Program-made: the position numbers and the translations under genes | The notes under the pieces: model-generated | What the model was told of the DNA's origin: nothing | What the model saw: only the letters and a program-made list of their open reading frames with translations | The model's database searches: none | Shown here: positions 26,346 to 34,904 of the stretch, piece by piece | How positions within the stretch are numbered: the first letter of the stretch is position 1 | Layout: every line of letters starts with the position of its first letter | Assembly: GCA_023383795.1 (NCBI GenBank) | Contig: JAHDYJ010000029.1 | Span: forward strand, 1 to 40,081 | DNA length: 40,081 nucleotides | Direction of reading: 5' to 3' | Source of the DNA: Burkholderiales bacterium | GTDB taxonomy: Bacteria; Pseudomonadota; Gammaproteobacteria; Burkholderiales; SG8-39

Positions 26346-26849
26346 GTGCCGCGCGTGCGGGGTTTCCCGCCGGTCGCGGACCGGCGTGCGGAAATCCTCG
26401 TTCTCGGCAGCATGCCGGGTGCGGTCTCGCTCGCCGCCGGCGAGTATTACGCGAACCCGCACAACGCCTTCTGGCGCATCATGGCCGCGCTGCTCGACCT
26501 CGACGAAGGGCTCGCCTACGATCGGCGCATCCGCGCCCTGAAGGCGGCGCGCATCGCGCTGTGGGACGTGCTGCGGACGTGCGAGCGTCGCGGCAGCGGC
26601 GACGCCGCGATCGACCGCCGCTCGCTCGTCGTCAACGACTTCGCCGGCTTCTTCCGGCGCCATGCGCGGGTGCGGCGCGTGTACTTCAACGGCGCCGCGG
26701 CGGAAGCCCTGTATCGCCGGCACGTGCTGCCCGGGATCGGCGCGGACCGCGTGGCGTACCGCCGGCTGCCGTCCACGAGTCCGGCCCACGCGGCGCTCCC
26801 TTTCGCGGGCAAGCTCGCGGCGTGGCGGGAGATCGTCGGAAGGCGATGA
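26346..26849 (+). CDS. DNA-deoxyinosine glycosylase (UDG family 6)
   Basis: This 167-residue uracil-DNA-glycosylase-fold protein has motif 1 ILVLGSMPGAVS (residues 17-28) and the family segment YYANPHNAFW (34-43). VYFNGAAAEALY and the closing LPSTSPAHA come later. These fit hypoxanthine-DNA glycosylase, which removes deaminated adenine from DNA in base-excision repair. The GTG at 26346 was taken as the start; another in-frame GTG lies at 26355. No other repair gene is adjacent. Confidence 0.85.
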   Translation: MPRVRGFPPVADRRAEILVLGSMPGAVSLAAGEYYANPHNAFWRIMAALLDLDEGLAYDRRIRALKAARIALWDVLRTCERRGSGDAAIDRRSLVVNDFAGFFRRHARVRRVYFNGAAAEALYRRHVLPGIGADRVAYRRLPSTSPAHAALPFAGKLAAWREIVGRR

Positions 26850-26862
26850 GAGGAGGGCGAGC

Positions 26863-27120
26863 ATGCTCGAGCTGCGACCGAACTGCGAGTGCTGTGACCG
26901 CGACCTGCCGCCCGAGGCGGCCGACGCGATGATCTGCTCGTTCGAGTGCACCTTCTGCCGGTCGTGCGCCGAGGAGAGGCTCGGCGGAAGATGCCCGAAC
27001 TGCGGCGGCGAGCTCGTCGCGCGGCCGCGCCGGCCGGCCGAGAAGCTCGCGAAGCATCCGCCCTCCGCGCGGCGCGTGCTCAAGCCGGAGGGCTGCGGCG
27101 GCCGGCCGCGCACGGGATGA
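26863..27120 (+). CDS. DUF1272 zinc-ribbon-like protein
   Basis: This 85-residue protein begins MLELRPNCECCDRDLPP and contains CSFECTFCRSCAE and CPNCGGEL, the DUF1272 pattern with many Cys pairs that likely hold zinc. The function is unknown. GAGGAGGG precedes the ATG. Its TGA overlaps the start of the next gene (ATGA), so the two are coupled. Confidence 0.85.
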   Translation: MLELRPNCECCDRDLPPEAADAMICSFECTFCRSCAEERLGGRCPNCGGELVARPRRPAEKLAKHPPSARRVLKPEGCGGRPRTG

Positions 27121-27710
27121 ACGGTCCGCTCCGCGTTGCGGCGCGGTCCGCGCGCCGCGCGCTCCTCGCCGCGCTGATCGCGCTCGGCGTCGCCGCGTGC
27201 GGCACCGAGCAGCCGGTCGGCGACGCCGAGCGGGCGCTCTTCCTGCGTGCGGCCGACCTTGCCGAGCTCGGGGTGCGCTACGCCGATGCGGAGGCGCACG
27301 AGACGTTCTCGAAGCGCAGGCACTTCGACGGCGCGTACGAGGTCAACTACGAGTTCAAGACGCCCGAGAGCGAGGAGGCGCGGCCGCTCTTCATCTACAC
27401 GAGCGTATCGGTGCAGCCGAAGGCCTCGGACGCGATGCTGTCGGAAGGGGCGGAGAAGATCGGCCTGCTGATCGGCTTCAAGCGCGAGGGCGTCGAGGAG
27501 CGCGACGTGGAGGACGCGCCGCGCTTCGGCCAGAGCAGCCGGCTCGCCGTGCTCGTCAAGGACGAGCGGCCGATCGGCAACGTCTTCTCGATGCGCGACG
27601 GCCGCAAGACCTATCTGCTGGTGATCGCGGGCGTCTACTTCAAGGACCCCGCGCTGTGGCGGGAGACGATCGGGCCGAAGCTCGCGCGGCTCGCGGCCTA
27701 CGCGCCCTAG
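27117..27710 (+). CDS. Lipoprotein of unknown function
   Basis: This 197-residue protein has a basic N-terminus, a hydrophobic stretch and the lipobox VAAC with C28 as probable lipid anchor. The mature part is alpha/beta and hydrophilic, and no family is recognised. It is translationally coupled to the DUF1272 gene. A REP-like hairpin lies 36 bases after the stop. Confidence 0.68.
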   Translation: MNGPLRVAARSARRALLAALIALGVAACGTEQPVGDAERALFLRAADLAELGVRYADAEAHETFSKRRHFDGAYEVNYEFKTPESEEARPLFIYTSVSVQPKASDAMLSEGAEKIGLLIGFKREGVEERDVEDAPRFGQSSRLAVLVKDERPIGNVFSMRDGRKTYLLVIAGVYFKDPALWRETIGPKLARLAAYAP

Positions 27711-27745
27711 CGCACCGGCAAGAGACGGCTCCGCACAGGCCCGTC

Positions 27746-27765
27746 ATTCCCCCGCAAGCGGGAAT
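27746..27765. repeat. REP-like hairpin, copy 3 (single arm)
   Basis: ATTCCC-N8-GGGAAT with the flank GTC, matching one half of the elements at 3477 and 10470. The mirror partner is missing. It lies between two convergent genes, where it could serve as a transcription end. Confidence 0.65.
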
Positions 27766-27789
27766 CCGGATCGTCGACGACTTGCCGGA

Positions 27790-28269
27790 TCACCGCTCTC
27801 GCGGAGAAGACTCGAGCGGGGATTGCCGGCGTTCGTCCGGCTCGACCAGCAGCGTGAGCCCGCGCACGGCGTGCACGCGCACCGGTGCGCCGCGGTCCAC
27901 CGCGGACATGCGATCGACGAGCTCGGCGTGCCAGAGCTCGCCCTGCATGCGCACGTACCCCGCGGGAGCGAGCCGGTCGACCGCGACGCACCGCGCGCCT
28001 TCGAGCGCGTGCCACGCATCGGCCGGGCTCGGGTCGTAGGAGCGCCACACGATCGGGTAGAGCAGCGCGTCCTTGACCATCCAGAGCGCGACGATGCTCC
28101 AGAGCATCCAGGTCTGGAGGCCGAGCGTGTCGCGCAGGAGGTAGAGCAGCAGCGCGACGAGCGCGGCGCCGGGAACCTGCAGCGTCCAGTACTTCGCCAG
28201 CACCGGCGCCGACCACATGCGGCGGCGAGGGGCGAGCCGGGCGGCTCCGGAGCGGCGGTCCTGCGGCAT
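27790..28269 (-). CDS. NfeD-like membrane protein with C-terminal OB domain
   Basis: This 159-residue protein has two membrane segments (about residues 30-47 and 54-72). A small beta-barrel resembling the NfeD C-terminal OB domain follows (GARCVAVDRLAPAGYVRMQGELWHAEL, then GAPVRVHAVRGLTLLVEP). NfeD proteins usually pair with a membrane protease or flotillin, but neither is encoded here. It is divergent from the regulator at 28416. Confidence 0.72.
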   Translation of the reverse strand: MPQDRRSGAARLAPRRRMWSAPVLAKYWTLQVPGAALVALLLYLLRDTLGLQTWMLWSIVALWMVKDALLYPIVWRSYDPSPADAWHALEGARCVAVDRLAPAGYVRMQGELWHAELVDRMSAVDRGAPVRVHAVRGLTLLVEPDERRQSPLESSPRER

Positions 28270-28373
28270 GGTGTTCGGCGCGCTCGCTGATGTATCGAGG
28301 ATCGACCTCCGATAGACAGCCGCGGCCGCGGAAGTTCGCCGGTGGGCCGGCGGGTCGGCGCAGCGCGCTCGCC

Positions 28374-28379
28374 TATACT
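28374..28379 (+). promoter_or_regulatory. Possible -10 box for the wHTH-hydrolase gene
   Basis: TATACT, in otherwise GC-rich DNA, lies 37 bases before the chosen GTG. No convincing -35 box is seen. Confidence 0.3.
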
Positions 28380-28415
28380 ACCGTACCCCGCCATGCCGAC
28401 ACCCGCCCCGACGCG

Positions 28416-30023
28416 GTGATCTTCCGCTTCGACGACTTCGAGCTCGACACAGCGCTCCGCCAGCTGCGGCGCGGGCCCGACGTGCGCGCGCTGCAACCGC
28501 GCGCCTTCGCCGTGCTCGAGTATCTCGTCCGGCACCGCGACCGCGTGGTCCCGAAGGAGGAGCTGCTCGAGAAGCTGTGGCCGGACGTCGTCGTGACCGA
28601 CGCCTCGGTGCAGCGCGCGATCAGCGTCGCGCGCACCGCGATCGACGACGACGGCGGGACGCGCATCCGCACGGTGCAGAAGCACGGCTACCGCTTCGTC
28701 GCGCCGGTGGCGGCGGGCGAGGCGGCGCCGCCGGCGCCGGCGGCGCGCTTCCGGCCGCGCTTCGTGCAGAGCGGCGACGTCCACATCGCCTATCACACGC
28801 TCGGCGAGGGCGCGCTCGATCTGGTGATCGTCACCGGCTGGGTGTTCCCGATGCGGGCGTTCTTCGATCATCCGGAGCTCGAGGCCTGGATGCGCGAGCT
28901 CGCGGCGCTCGGCCGCGTGATCCTGTTCGACAAGCGCGGCACCGGGCTCTCGGACCGCGTGAAGGCGCTGCCGACGCTCGAGCAGCGCGTCGACGACCTG
29001 CGCGCCGTGTTGGATGCGGTCGGCTCGAAGAGCGCGATCCTTGCCGGCGTGTCCGAGGGCGGCCCGCTCTCGCTCGTGTACGCGGCGACCTTCCCCGAGC
29101 GCGTGCGCGGCCTGCTGCTCGCCGGCGCGTTCGCCCGCTGGGCCGCCGCGCCCGATTACCCGCAGGGCTGGACGCCGCAGGTGGTGGAGGGGCTGCGCGC
29201 CTACATCGCGAACGCGTGGGGCAAGGGCGAGACGATCCGCGCGATCGTCGGCAGCCGCGCGCAGGACCCGGCGGTCGTCGCGTGGGCGGCGCGCGCCGAG
29301 CAGGAGGGTGCGAGCCCGGGCGCCGCGAGAGACCTGCTCGAGATGAACCTGCGGATCGACGTGCGCCCGCTGCTGCCGGCGGTGTCGGTGCCGACCGTCG
29401 TGGTGCACAACGCGCGCGATCGGGTCATCGCAGCCGAGAACGGGCGCTATCTCGCCGCGCACATCCCCGGCGCGCGGCTCGTCGAGTCGGACGGCGACGA
29501 CCACGTGTTCTTCTTCCAGGGTCACGCGGCCTTCCGGAAGGCGCTCGAGCTCCTGATGTCGCAGGCGGCGCAGGACCGCGGCAGCTTCCTCACGACGGTG
29601 CTCGCCGTCGAGACCGGCGAGGGCGACGTGGACCGCGCGGCGCTCGACGCGGCGGCGGCGCGGTTCCGGGGCGCACCGGACGGCGAGGCGCTTGCATGGA
29701 GCTTCGACGGGCCGCAGCGCGCGATCGGCTGCGCACACGCCATGCTCGCGCTGCTCGCCGCGCAGGGGCGCCCGGCGCGGGCCGGCGTGCACTGCGGCGA
29801 GGTGGCGCGCGCGCGCGGACGGCTCGCCGGCGAGGGGGCCGAGGTCGCGCGCGCGATCGCGCGGGCCGCCGCCGTGGACGAGGTCTGGGTCTCCCGCGTC
29901 GTGCGCGACCTCGTGCACGGCGCGCCGCTCGCCTTCGCGGAGCGCGACGAGGTCGCGCTCGCCGGCAACTGGTCCGCAGCCGTGCTCGCGAGCGTGCCGC
30001 CGCCGGAGATCAGCGAACGGTAA
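28416..30023 (+). CDS. Fusion of winged-helix DNA-binding, alpha/beta hydrolase and degenerate cyclase domains
   Basis: This 535-residue protein has three parts. Residues 1-98 are an OmpR/CadC-type winged helix (FRFDDFELD, LEKLWPDVVVTDASVQRAIS, KHGYRFVAP). Residues about 115-380 are an alpha/beta hydrolase with the likely triad S213 (GVSEGG), D335 and H363. Residues about 390-525 resemble class III adenylate cyclase homology domains (SFDGPQRAIGCA, RAGVHCGEV, VWVSRVVRDLVHG). The cyclase part lacks the metal-binding FTDI aspartate (LAVE in its place) and the second aspartate motif, so it should be inactive. It may sense a small molecule through the hydrolase fold. No membrane segment is seen. 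The GTG start fits the family start. Confidence 0.78.
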   Translation: MIFRFDDFELDTALRQLRRGPDVRALQPRAFAVLEYLVRHRDRVVPKEELLEKLWPDVVVTDASVQRAISVARTAIDDDGGTRIRTVQKHGYRFVAPVAAGEAAPPAPAARFRPRFVQSGDVHIAYHTLGEGALDLVIVTGWVFPMRAFFDHPELEAWMRELAALGRVILFDKRGTGLSDRVKALPTLEQRVDDLRAVLDAVGSKSAILAGVSEGGPLSLVYAATFPERVRGLLLAGAFARWAAAPDYPQGWTPQVVEGLRAYIANAWGKGETIRAIVGSRAQDPAVVAWAARAEQEGASPGAARDLLEMNLRIDVRPLLPAVSVPTVVVHNARDRVIAAENGRYLAAHIPGARLVESDGDDHVFFFQGHAAFRKALELLMSQAAQDRGSFLTTVLAVETGEGDVDRAALDAAAARFRGAPDGEALAWSFDGPQRAIGCAHAMLALLAAQGRPARAGVHCGEVARARGRLAGEGAEVARAIARAAAVDEVWVSRVVRDLVHGAPLAFAERDEVALAGNWSAAVLASVPPPEISER

Positions 30024-30084
30024 GGTCCCGGAAAGGACGGTAAGCGCGGTCGCCCCGTATCGTGCACGGCAGATGGAGGACGCC

Positions 30085-30828
30085 ATGCACGCTCTCGCAA
30101 CCACAACGGACCTCGCGCCCCGCGCGCGACATACCCGCATCGAAGGCCGGTTCGCCGGCTACGACGGCATCGCCAACGGGGGCTACCTCGCCGGGGTGTT
30201 CCTGGAGGCGCTCGGCACGCCGGCCGTGGTCACGCTGACCCGGCCCACGCCGGTCGATCGCGATCTGCGCATCGTCGCGCCCGCGCCCGACGCGGTCGAG
30301 CTTCACTACGCCGGGCGGCTCCTCGCGCGGGCCGTGCGGGACGAGGGCGATTTCACGCCGCCCGATCCGGTGCCGGTCGACCTCGCCCTCGCGCAGCGGT
30401 GCTCGTACCTCGGCTTTGCGCATCACCCCGCGCCCGACTGCTTCGTGTGCGGCACGAAGCGCTGGCCGGGCGAGGGGCTGCGTGTGTTCGCGGGGACGAC
30501 CGGCCGCGGCCGCGTGGCCGCGGCGTGGCTCCCCGACGCCGCGCTCGGCGACCGCGCCGGTGCGGTCGATGCGCGCCTGGTCGCCGCCGCGCTCGACTGC
30601 CCGGGCGCCTGGGCGATCGCTTCGGTCGGCAAGAACCACCGCGTGCCGATGCTGCTCGGGACGCTCAGGCTGCGGATCGTCGCGCCCGTGCGGGCCGGGA
30701 CCCCGCATGTCGTGGTCGGCGAGGCCGACGGCGAGGCCGGGCGCAAGCGACACGCGCGCACCGCGATCTACGACGCGGCGGGCACGCTGTGCGCCGCGGC
30801 GCAGGCGATCTGGCTGCGCATGGAGTAG
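30085..30828 (+). CDS. Hotdog-fold thioesterase-like protein, uncertain
   Basis: This 247-residue soluble protein has GIANGGYLAGVFLEAL near the start and a CFVCG motif near residue 115. The two halves resemble a double hotdog fold as in acyl-CoA thioesterase-like proteins. No catalytic residues can be fixed. The ATG at 30085 has GGAGG 5 bases upstream and was preferred to the ATG at 30073, which contains that site. It lies 61 bases after the fusion regulator gene and may be its target or co-transcribed. Confidence 0.58.
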   Translation: MHALATTTDLAPRARHTRIEGRFAGYDGIANGGYLAGVFLEALGTPAVVTLTRPTPVDRDLRIVAPAPDAVELHYAGRLLARAVRDEGDFTPPDPVPVDLALAQRCSYLGFAHHPAPDCFVCGTKRWPGEGLRVFAGTTGRGRVAAAWLPDAALGDRAGAVDARLVAAALDCPGAWAIASVGKNHRVPMLLGTLRLRIVAPVRAGTPHVVVGEADGEAGRKRHARTAIYDAAGTLCAAAQAIWLRME

Positions 30829-30960
30829 GCCACGATCGCAACGGTGTACGTGTGTGAAATAATCGGCCCGCACCCGACGCAGATCGGGCATCCGGGCGGG
30901 CGGTGCCCGTCTCGCGCGTCCGGCGGCGCGGGCGCGTTCACGACGCTGGAGGGAGGGCCG

Positions 30961-31248
30961 GTGAAACGCGGCAAGCGGACGCTCGTCATCGGCGGTGCGA
31001 TCTGCGCCGCGCTCTTCGCGTTCGCGTTCGTGGCCGCTCCGCGGTCCTGCGAGTGGGGCCTCGCGGCCTACTTCTGGTCGGGCGTGGGATCGGTCGCGGC
31101 GCTCTTCGCCGTGCCCGTCGTCCTGCGAACGGATTGCTCGGGGCTGCGTCGCGCGGCGCTCGGCTTCGCGTTCGCTGCGCTCGGCGCGGGCGTCTGGCTC
31201 GGCGGCCTGGTCGCGGCCAACGTCCGCATCATCTGCCGCCTGTTCTGA
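30961..31248 (+). CDS. Small membrane protein, unknown function
   Basis: This 95-residue protein has three hydrophobic segments (about residues 8-25, 32-52 and 64-87) and a basic N-terminus. No family is recognised. The GTG at 30961 has GGAGGGAGGG just upstream. It is convergent with the TetR gene. Confidence 0.6.
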   Translation: MKRGKRTLVIGGAICAALFAFAFVAAPRSCEWGLAAYFWSGVGSVAALFAVPVVLRTDCSGLRRAALGFAFAALGAGVWLGGLVAANVRIICRLF

Positions 31249-31282
31249 GGCGCGGCGCGTCGCCGGCGGCGCGGCCGCCGGC

Positions 31283-31918
31283 TCAGGCCGCGGCCTTCTT
31301 CGCCTGCTCCGCGCCGAACGCGAGCTCGATGAACGCGCGCATGAGGCGGAGCTGCCGCACCATGATCTGCGGGTCGTCGAAGAGCCGCGACATCACCATC
31401 GCCCCCTCGGTGACCGTGTTGAGGAGGTCGCCGAGCGCGTCGTAGTCGAGCGCGATGCGCGGCGGGTGCAGCTTCGCCGCGGCGCGCAGCTTCGCCGCGA
31501 TCTCGCGCCGCCACACGAGGAACGCCTCGCGGCTGCGGGCGAGGATCGCCGGGGTCATCAGGTCCTTCTCGTAGAGGTAGGAGGCGACCAGGCACCCCGG
31601 GTGCGGCGAGTCGAGCGCGGCGAACATCTCCTCGAAGAAGCCGAGCCCGACCAGCACCTGCTGCAGCGGATCCGAGGTGAGCTTCTCTGCGCGGCGCAGG
31701 GTCGCCTCGAGCACCTGCGCCTCGCCGACGAGGTAGCGCTCGAACAGCGCGTGCGCGAGATCTTCCTTCGACTTGAAGTGATAGAAGAACGCCCCCTTGG
31801 TCACCCCGGCGCGCTCGAGGATCTGGTCGAGCGAGGTCGCCGTGAAGCCCTGCTTGAGGATCAGGTCGTTCGCAACCTCCAGGATGCGCTCGCGGGTCGA
31901 CTGGCCGTCTCTCGCCAT
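31283..31918 (-). CDS. TetR/AcrR-family repressor
   Basis: This 211-residue regulator has an N-terminal TetR helix-turn-helix (RERILEVANDLILKQGFTATSLDQILERAGVTKGAFFYHF, in two parts around residue 30) and a helical ligand-binding domain. It is divergent from the hydroxylase gene. Palindromes that share the core ACCAGTNTGT lie before both genes (31921-31934 and 32014-32031). The repressor is therefore predicted to control itself and the hydroxylase. The inducer is unknown. Confidence 0.88.
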   Translation of the reverse strand: MARDGQSTRERILEVANDLILKQGFTATSLDQILERAGVTKGAFFYHFKSKEDLAHALFERYLVGEAQVLEATLRRAEKLTSDPLQQVLVGLGFFEEMFAALDSPHPGCLVASYLYEKDLMTPAILARSREAFLVWRREIAAKLRAAAKLHPPRIALDYDALGDLLNTVTEGAMVMSRLFDDPQIMVRQLRLMRAFIELAFGAEQAKKAAA

Positions 31919-31920
31919 AT

Positions 31921-31934
31921 GAACAGACTGGTTC
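31921..31934 (-). promoter_or_regulatory. Candidate TetR operator at its own gene
   Basis: GAAC-N6-GTTC directly before the TetR start codon. Read on the minus strand it contains ACCAGTCTGT, matching ACCAGTATGT of the operator at 32014-32031. Confidence 0.5.
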
Positions 31935-32010
31935 GTTCAGTTAAGAAAGAAATCATTCTATAGCTCAAAGCCAAATCCGGGACATTTGCCACCGAAAGAC
32001 CGGCGACCCC

Positions 32011-32054
32011 TTGACATACCGACCAGTATGTATACTATACCGTCCGGTCGGTTT
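32011..32054 (+). promoter_or_regulatory. Hydroxylase promoter with overlapping TetR-type operators
   Basis: TTGACA (32011-32016) and TACTAT (32033-32038, 16-base spacer) form a promoter. A perfect palindrome ACATAC-N6-GTATGT (32014-32031) covers the space between the boxes. A second near-palindrome, ACCGTCCGGTCGGT, lies just after the -10 region. A repressor bound here would block the polymerase. Confidence 0.65.
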
Positions 32055-32084
32055 GTACAACAACGTGTCGCAAGGGGGTTCGCC

Positions 32085-32867
32085 ATGTGGCTTCAACTCG
32101 CTGATTACTATCCGCTTCTCTTCCTCGCGCCGTTCCTGGCGCTCGAGCTCCTCTACCGGGCGCGGCGGTACCAAGCGCCCCGCTTCTGGCGGATGCGCGG
32201 CATCGCCGTCGCGCTTGCGATCTACGGCGTCACGCTCGGCGTGGGGCTGCTGTGGGCCAGCGCGCTGCCGGAGTGGAGCCTGGTCGACGGCGCGGCGCTC
32301 GGCACCTGGGGCGGCGCGCTCGCAGGAATCCTCGCCTACGAGCTCGCGCACTACTGGTACCACCGCGCCGCGCATGCGTGGCGCTGGCTCTGGCGCCTCG
32401 GCCACCAGATGCACCACAGCGCCGAGAGCCTGGATGCCTACGGGGCGTTCTACTCGCACCCGGTCGACGCCGCGCTCTTCACCACCTGGCCGATCCTGGT
32501 GTTCTTCCCGCTGCTCGGCCTCGCGCCCGAGGCAGCGGCGCTCGCGGCCGCGTTCCTCGCGTTCAACGCGGCGTTCCAGCACGCGAACATCCGCACGCCG
32601 CGCTGGCTCGGCTACCTGATCCAGCGGCCGGAGAGCCACGCGGTGCATCACGGCCGCGGGATTCATCGCCACAACTACTCCGACCTGCCGCTCTGGGACA
32701 TCGTCTTCGGCACGTTCCGCAACCCCGCGCCGGGCGCCGAGCCGCGCGAGGTCGGCTTCTACGACGGCGCCTCCGCGCGCATCGCCGAGATGCTCGCGTT
32801 CCGCGACGTCTCGCGGCCGGCGGAGGAGGCCGCGACCGGCGGCGCGCCCGCCGCGCAGGGCGCCTGA
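32085..32867 (+). CDS. Fatty-acid hydroxylase/sterol desaturase family protein
   Basis: This 260-residue membrane diiron oxygenase has about four to five membrane segments. The histidine clusters are H89-YWYH93 with H97, H107-QMHH111, H166, and H185-AVHH189 with H194 and H196. The full eight-histidine set is intact, so it should be active in hydroxylating or desaturating a lipid or alkyl substrate. It is preceded by an AAGGGGG ribosome site and by palindromic operators. Control by the divergent TetR gene is inferred. Confidence 0.88.
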   Translation: MWLQLADYYPLLFLAPFLALELLYRARRYQAPRFWRMRGIAVALAIYGVTLGVGLLWASALPEWSLVDGAALGTWGGALAGILAYELAHYWYHRAAHAWRWLWRLGHQMHHSAESLDAYGAFYSHPVDAALFTTWPILVFFPLLGLAPEAAALAAAFLAFNAAFQHANIRTPRWLGYLIQRPESHAVHHGRGIHRHNYSDLPLWDIVFGTFRNPAPGAEPREVGFYDGASARIAEMLAFRDVSRPAEEAATGGAPAAQGA

Positions 32868-32914
32868 GCGCGGCGCCGCACCCATCGAAACCTGCAACCG
32901 AAAGGAGACCTCAC

Positions 32915-33877
32915 ATGCCACGCCATCGCAACGCGCTGCCCGTCGCGGACGACACGCCCTTCGTGACCGACGGGGGGCTCGAGACCACGCTCGTCTTCCA
33001 CGACGGCATCGATCTGCCGTACTTCGCGTCGATCGTCCTCATGCGCGACGCGGCCGGCCGCGAGCGGCTGAAACGCTACTTCGAGCGCTACACGGCGATC
33101 GCCGCGCGGCACGGCGCCGGCTTCGTGTTCGAATCGCCCACGTGGCGTGCGAGCGCCGACTGGGGCGCAAGACTCGGCCTCGCCCCGCGCGAGCTCGCGC
33201 AGCTCAACCGGGACTCGATCGCATTCCTCGCGGCGCTGCGCGAGGCGTCGACCGGCGTCGCCGGCCCGATGCTCGTGAGCGGCAACCTCGGTCCGCGCGG
33301 CGACGGCTACAACCCGGCGAGCCGCATGACGGTCGCGGAGGCCGAGCGCTACCACCGCGCGCAGATCGACCAGTTCGCCGACACCGACGCCGACATGGTG
33401 AGCGCGTTCACGATGAACTACGTCGAGGAGGCGGCCGGCATCGCGCGCGCCGCGCGCAAGGCCGGGATGCCGGCGGTCATCTCGTTCACCGTCGAGACCG
33501 ACGGGCGCCTGCCGACCGGCATGCCGCTCGCCGAGGCGATCGCCGGGGTCGATGCGGCCGCCGACGGCTGGCCGGCGTACTACATGATCAATTGCGCGCA
33601 CCCGACGCACTTCGCGCACGCGCTCGAGGCGGGCGCGCCGTGGCTCGAGCGCGTCCGCGGCATCCGCGCGAACGCCTCGACGCGCAGCCATGCCGAGCTC
33701 GACGAGTCGACCGAGCTCGACACCGGCGATGCGGCCGACCTCGGCCGCCGCTACCGGAGCCTGCGCGAGCGGCTGCCGAGGCTCGCCGTCTACGGCGGCT
33801 GCTGCGGCACCGACGAGCGCCACGTCGCCGCGATCTGCGAGACGGCGCTCGCGCAGCGGAGCGCGGCGCTCGCCTGA
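32915..33877 (+). CDS. Homocysteine S-methyltransferase family protein
   Basis: This 320-residue TIM-barrel protein has zinc ligands C227 (MINCAHPTH) and C296-C297 (YGGCCGTDERH). An early TDGGLETTL places the substrate loop. It transfers a methyl group to homocysteine from a donor such as S-methylmethionine or betaine; the donor cannot be read. AAAGGAG precedes the ATG. It follows the hydroxylase gene by 47 bases and is probably in its operon, an odd pairing. Confidence 0.88.
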   Translation: MPRHRNALPVADDTPFVTDGGLETTLVFHDGIDLPYFASIVLMRDAAGRERLKRYFERYTAIAARHGAGFVFESPTWRASADWGARLGLAPRELAQLNRDSIAFLAALREASTGVAGPMLVSGNLGPRGDGYNPASRMTVAEAERYHRAQIDQFADTDADMVSAFTMNYVEEAAGIARAARKAGMPAVISFTVETDGRLPTGMPLAEAIAGVDAAADGWPAYYMINCAHPTHFAHALEAGAPWLERVRGIRANASTRSHAELDESTELDTGDAADLGRRYRSLRERLPRLAVYGGCCGTDERHVAAICETALAQRSAALA

Positions 33878-34149
33878 TTCGCCGGTCCGGCCGGCGCGTG
33901 CCCACGCGTCGGGCGCGACCGCTGGCTGCCCGGCCACGGACACGGCGAAGTACGAGATCCGCATCTGCACCGCGTCCTGGGACCGTCCCGGCGGGCCGCA
34001 GCGTGCCTGAGCCCGCCCGGGCGGGACCCGCGTCCCGGCGGGAAGGATGCGATTCCCGCCCGCCGCGGGACGCGCGCCTCATGACCGGCGCGCGTACGCC
34101 TGCTGGAATTCGCCCGTTGTCACTCACAGCCCGACGACAGGAGGCGAAG

Positions 34150-34488
34150 ATGGAGCGGCAAGGCGAAGCGTCCCGCTTGGCGGTCGACCACGCGGGATTC
34201 GAGCACGTCATCGAGACCGAGGACGGCGTGAGGTTCGGGCTGTTTCGCGACGCGCGCGGCGAGCCGTGGGTCGCTGAGCACCGCGGCGGTCGGATGCTCG
34301 TCAGATCGGTCGCGGAGTTCGCGCATGCGCGGGAGGAGGCGGCGCGGCGGGCGCGGGCGCAGGCGCTGTGCGCGTTCGTCCCCGCGTGGCACGGGCAGCG
34401 CACCGCCCGCTGGGCGCGGTCGATCCCCGCGGCCGCGACTGCCGCGCTTCGGCGGACCCTGCGGCATCGGGTGCGGCGGACGGTGTAA
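34150..34488 (+). CDS. Small hypothetical protein
   Basis: This 112-residue soluble protein has an N-terminal beta-rich part (FEHVIETEDGVRFGLFRDARG) and a very basic Arg/Ala-rich C-terminus. No family is recognised. An AGGAGG ribosome site lies before the ATG at 34150. Confidence 0.5.
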   Translation: MERQGEASRLAVDHAGFEHVIETEDGVRFGLFRDARGEPWVAEHRGGRMLVRSVAEFAHAREEAARRARAQALCAFVPAWHGQRTARWARSIPAAATAALRRTLRHRVRRTV

Positions 34489-34519
34489 GCTTGCGGGCAC
34501 GCGAGGCGGCGTGCCCCCG

Positions 34520-34873
34520 ATGCTGTTCGACGCCAAGGGCTGTCCGAAGTGCGGAGTCATCCTCCGCCCCTACTTGGTTCCGGACCGCAGCACGGTCGGG
34601 CGCCACATGCTCGCGGTGCTGCTGTTCTGGACGGCGCTCGCCCTGTGGTTCGCCTGGCTGCGCGCCCCGCGCGGCGACGGGGAGCTCTACGCGTTTCTCG
34701 GCACGATCGGGACGATCGCGTGGGTGCATCTCTTCGCGCGGCAGCGCGCCGACCGCAAGGCCGGCATCGACCGTCAGCGCTACTACTGCGAGCAGTGCGG
34801 CCGCCACTTCGAGGGCCGCGGCGACGAGCTGCAGGAGATCGAGGTGAAGCAGATCCGCAAGGTCAAGGATTGA
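34520..34873 (+). CDS. Zinc-ribbon membrane protein, unknown function
   Basis: This 117-residue protein has one cysteine pair near the start (CPKCG), two hydrophobic segments in the middle (about residues 36-53 and 63-76) and a second pair (CEQCG) near residue 93. It is a split zinc-ribbon around a membrane hairpin. The ATG at 34520 or a GTG at 34511 could start it. Confidence 0.62.
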   Translation: MLFDAKGCPKCGVILRPYLVPDRSTVGRHMLAVLLFWTALALWFAWLRAPRGDGELYAFLGTIGTIAWVHLFARQRADRKAGIDRQRYYCEQCGRHFEGRGDELQEIEVKQIRKVKD

Positions 34874-34904
34874 GGCACATGCCACGCATCCCCGGGCGCC
34901 GCGC

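Noticed and set aside
27790..28269. Full NfeD/protease (ClpP-like) membrane protein
   Set aside because: Only two membrane segments and the OB domain are present, and no protease domain or flotillin gene is adjacent.
31068..31595. Open frame on the minus strand overlapping the TetR gene
   Set aside because: It is a shadow of the repressor gene in another frame, with no family signature.
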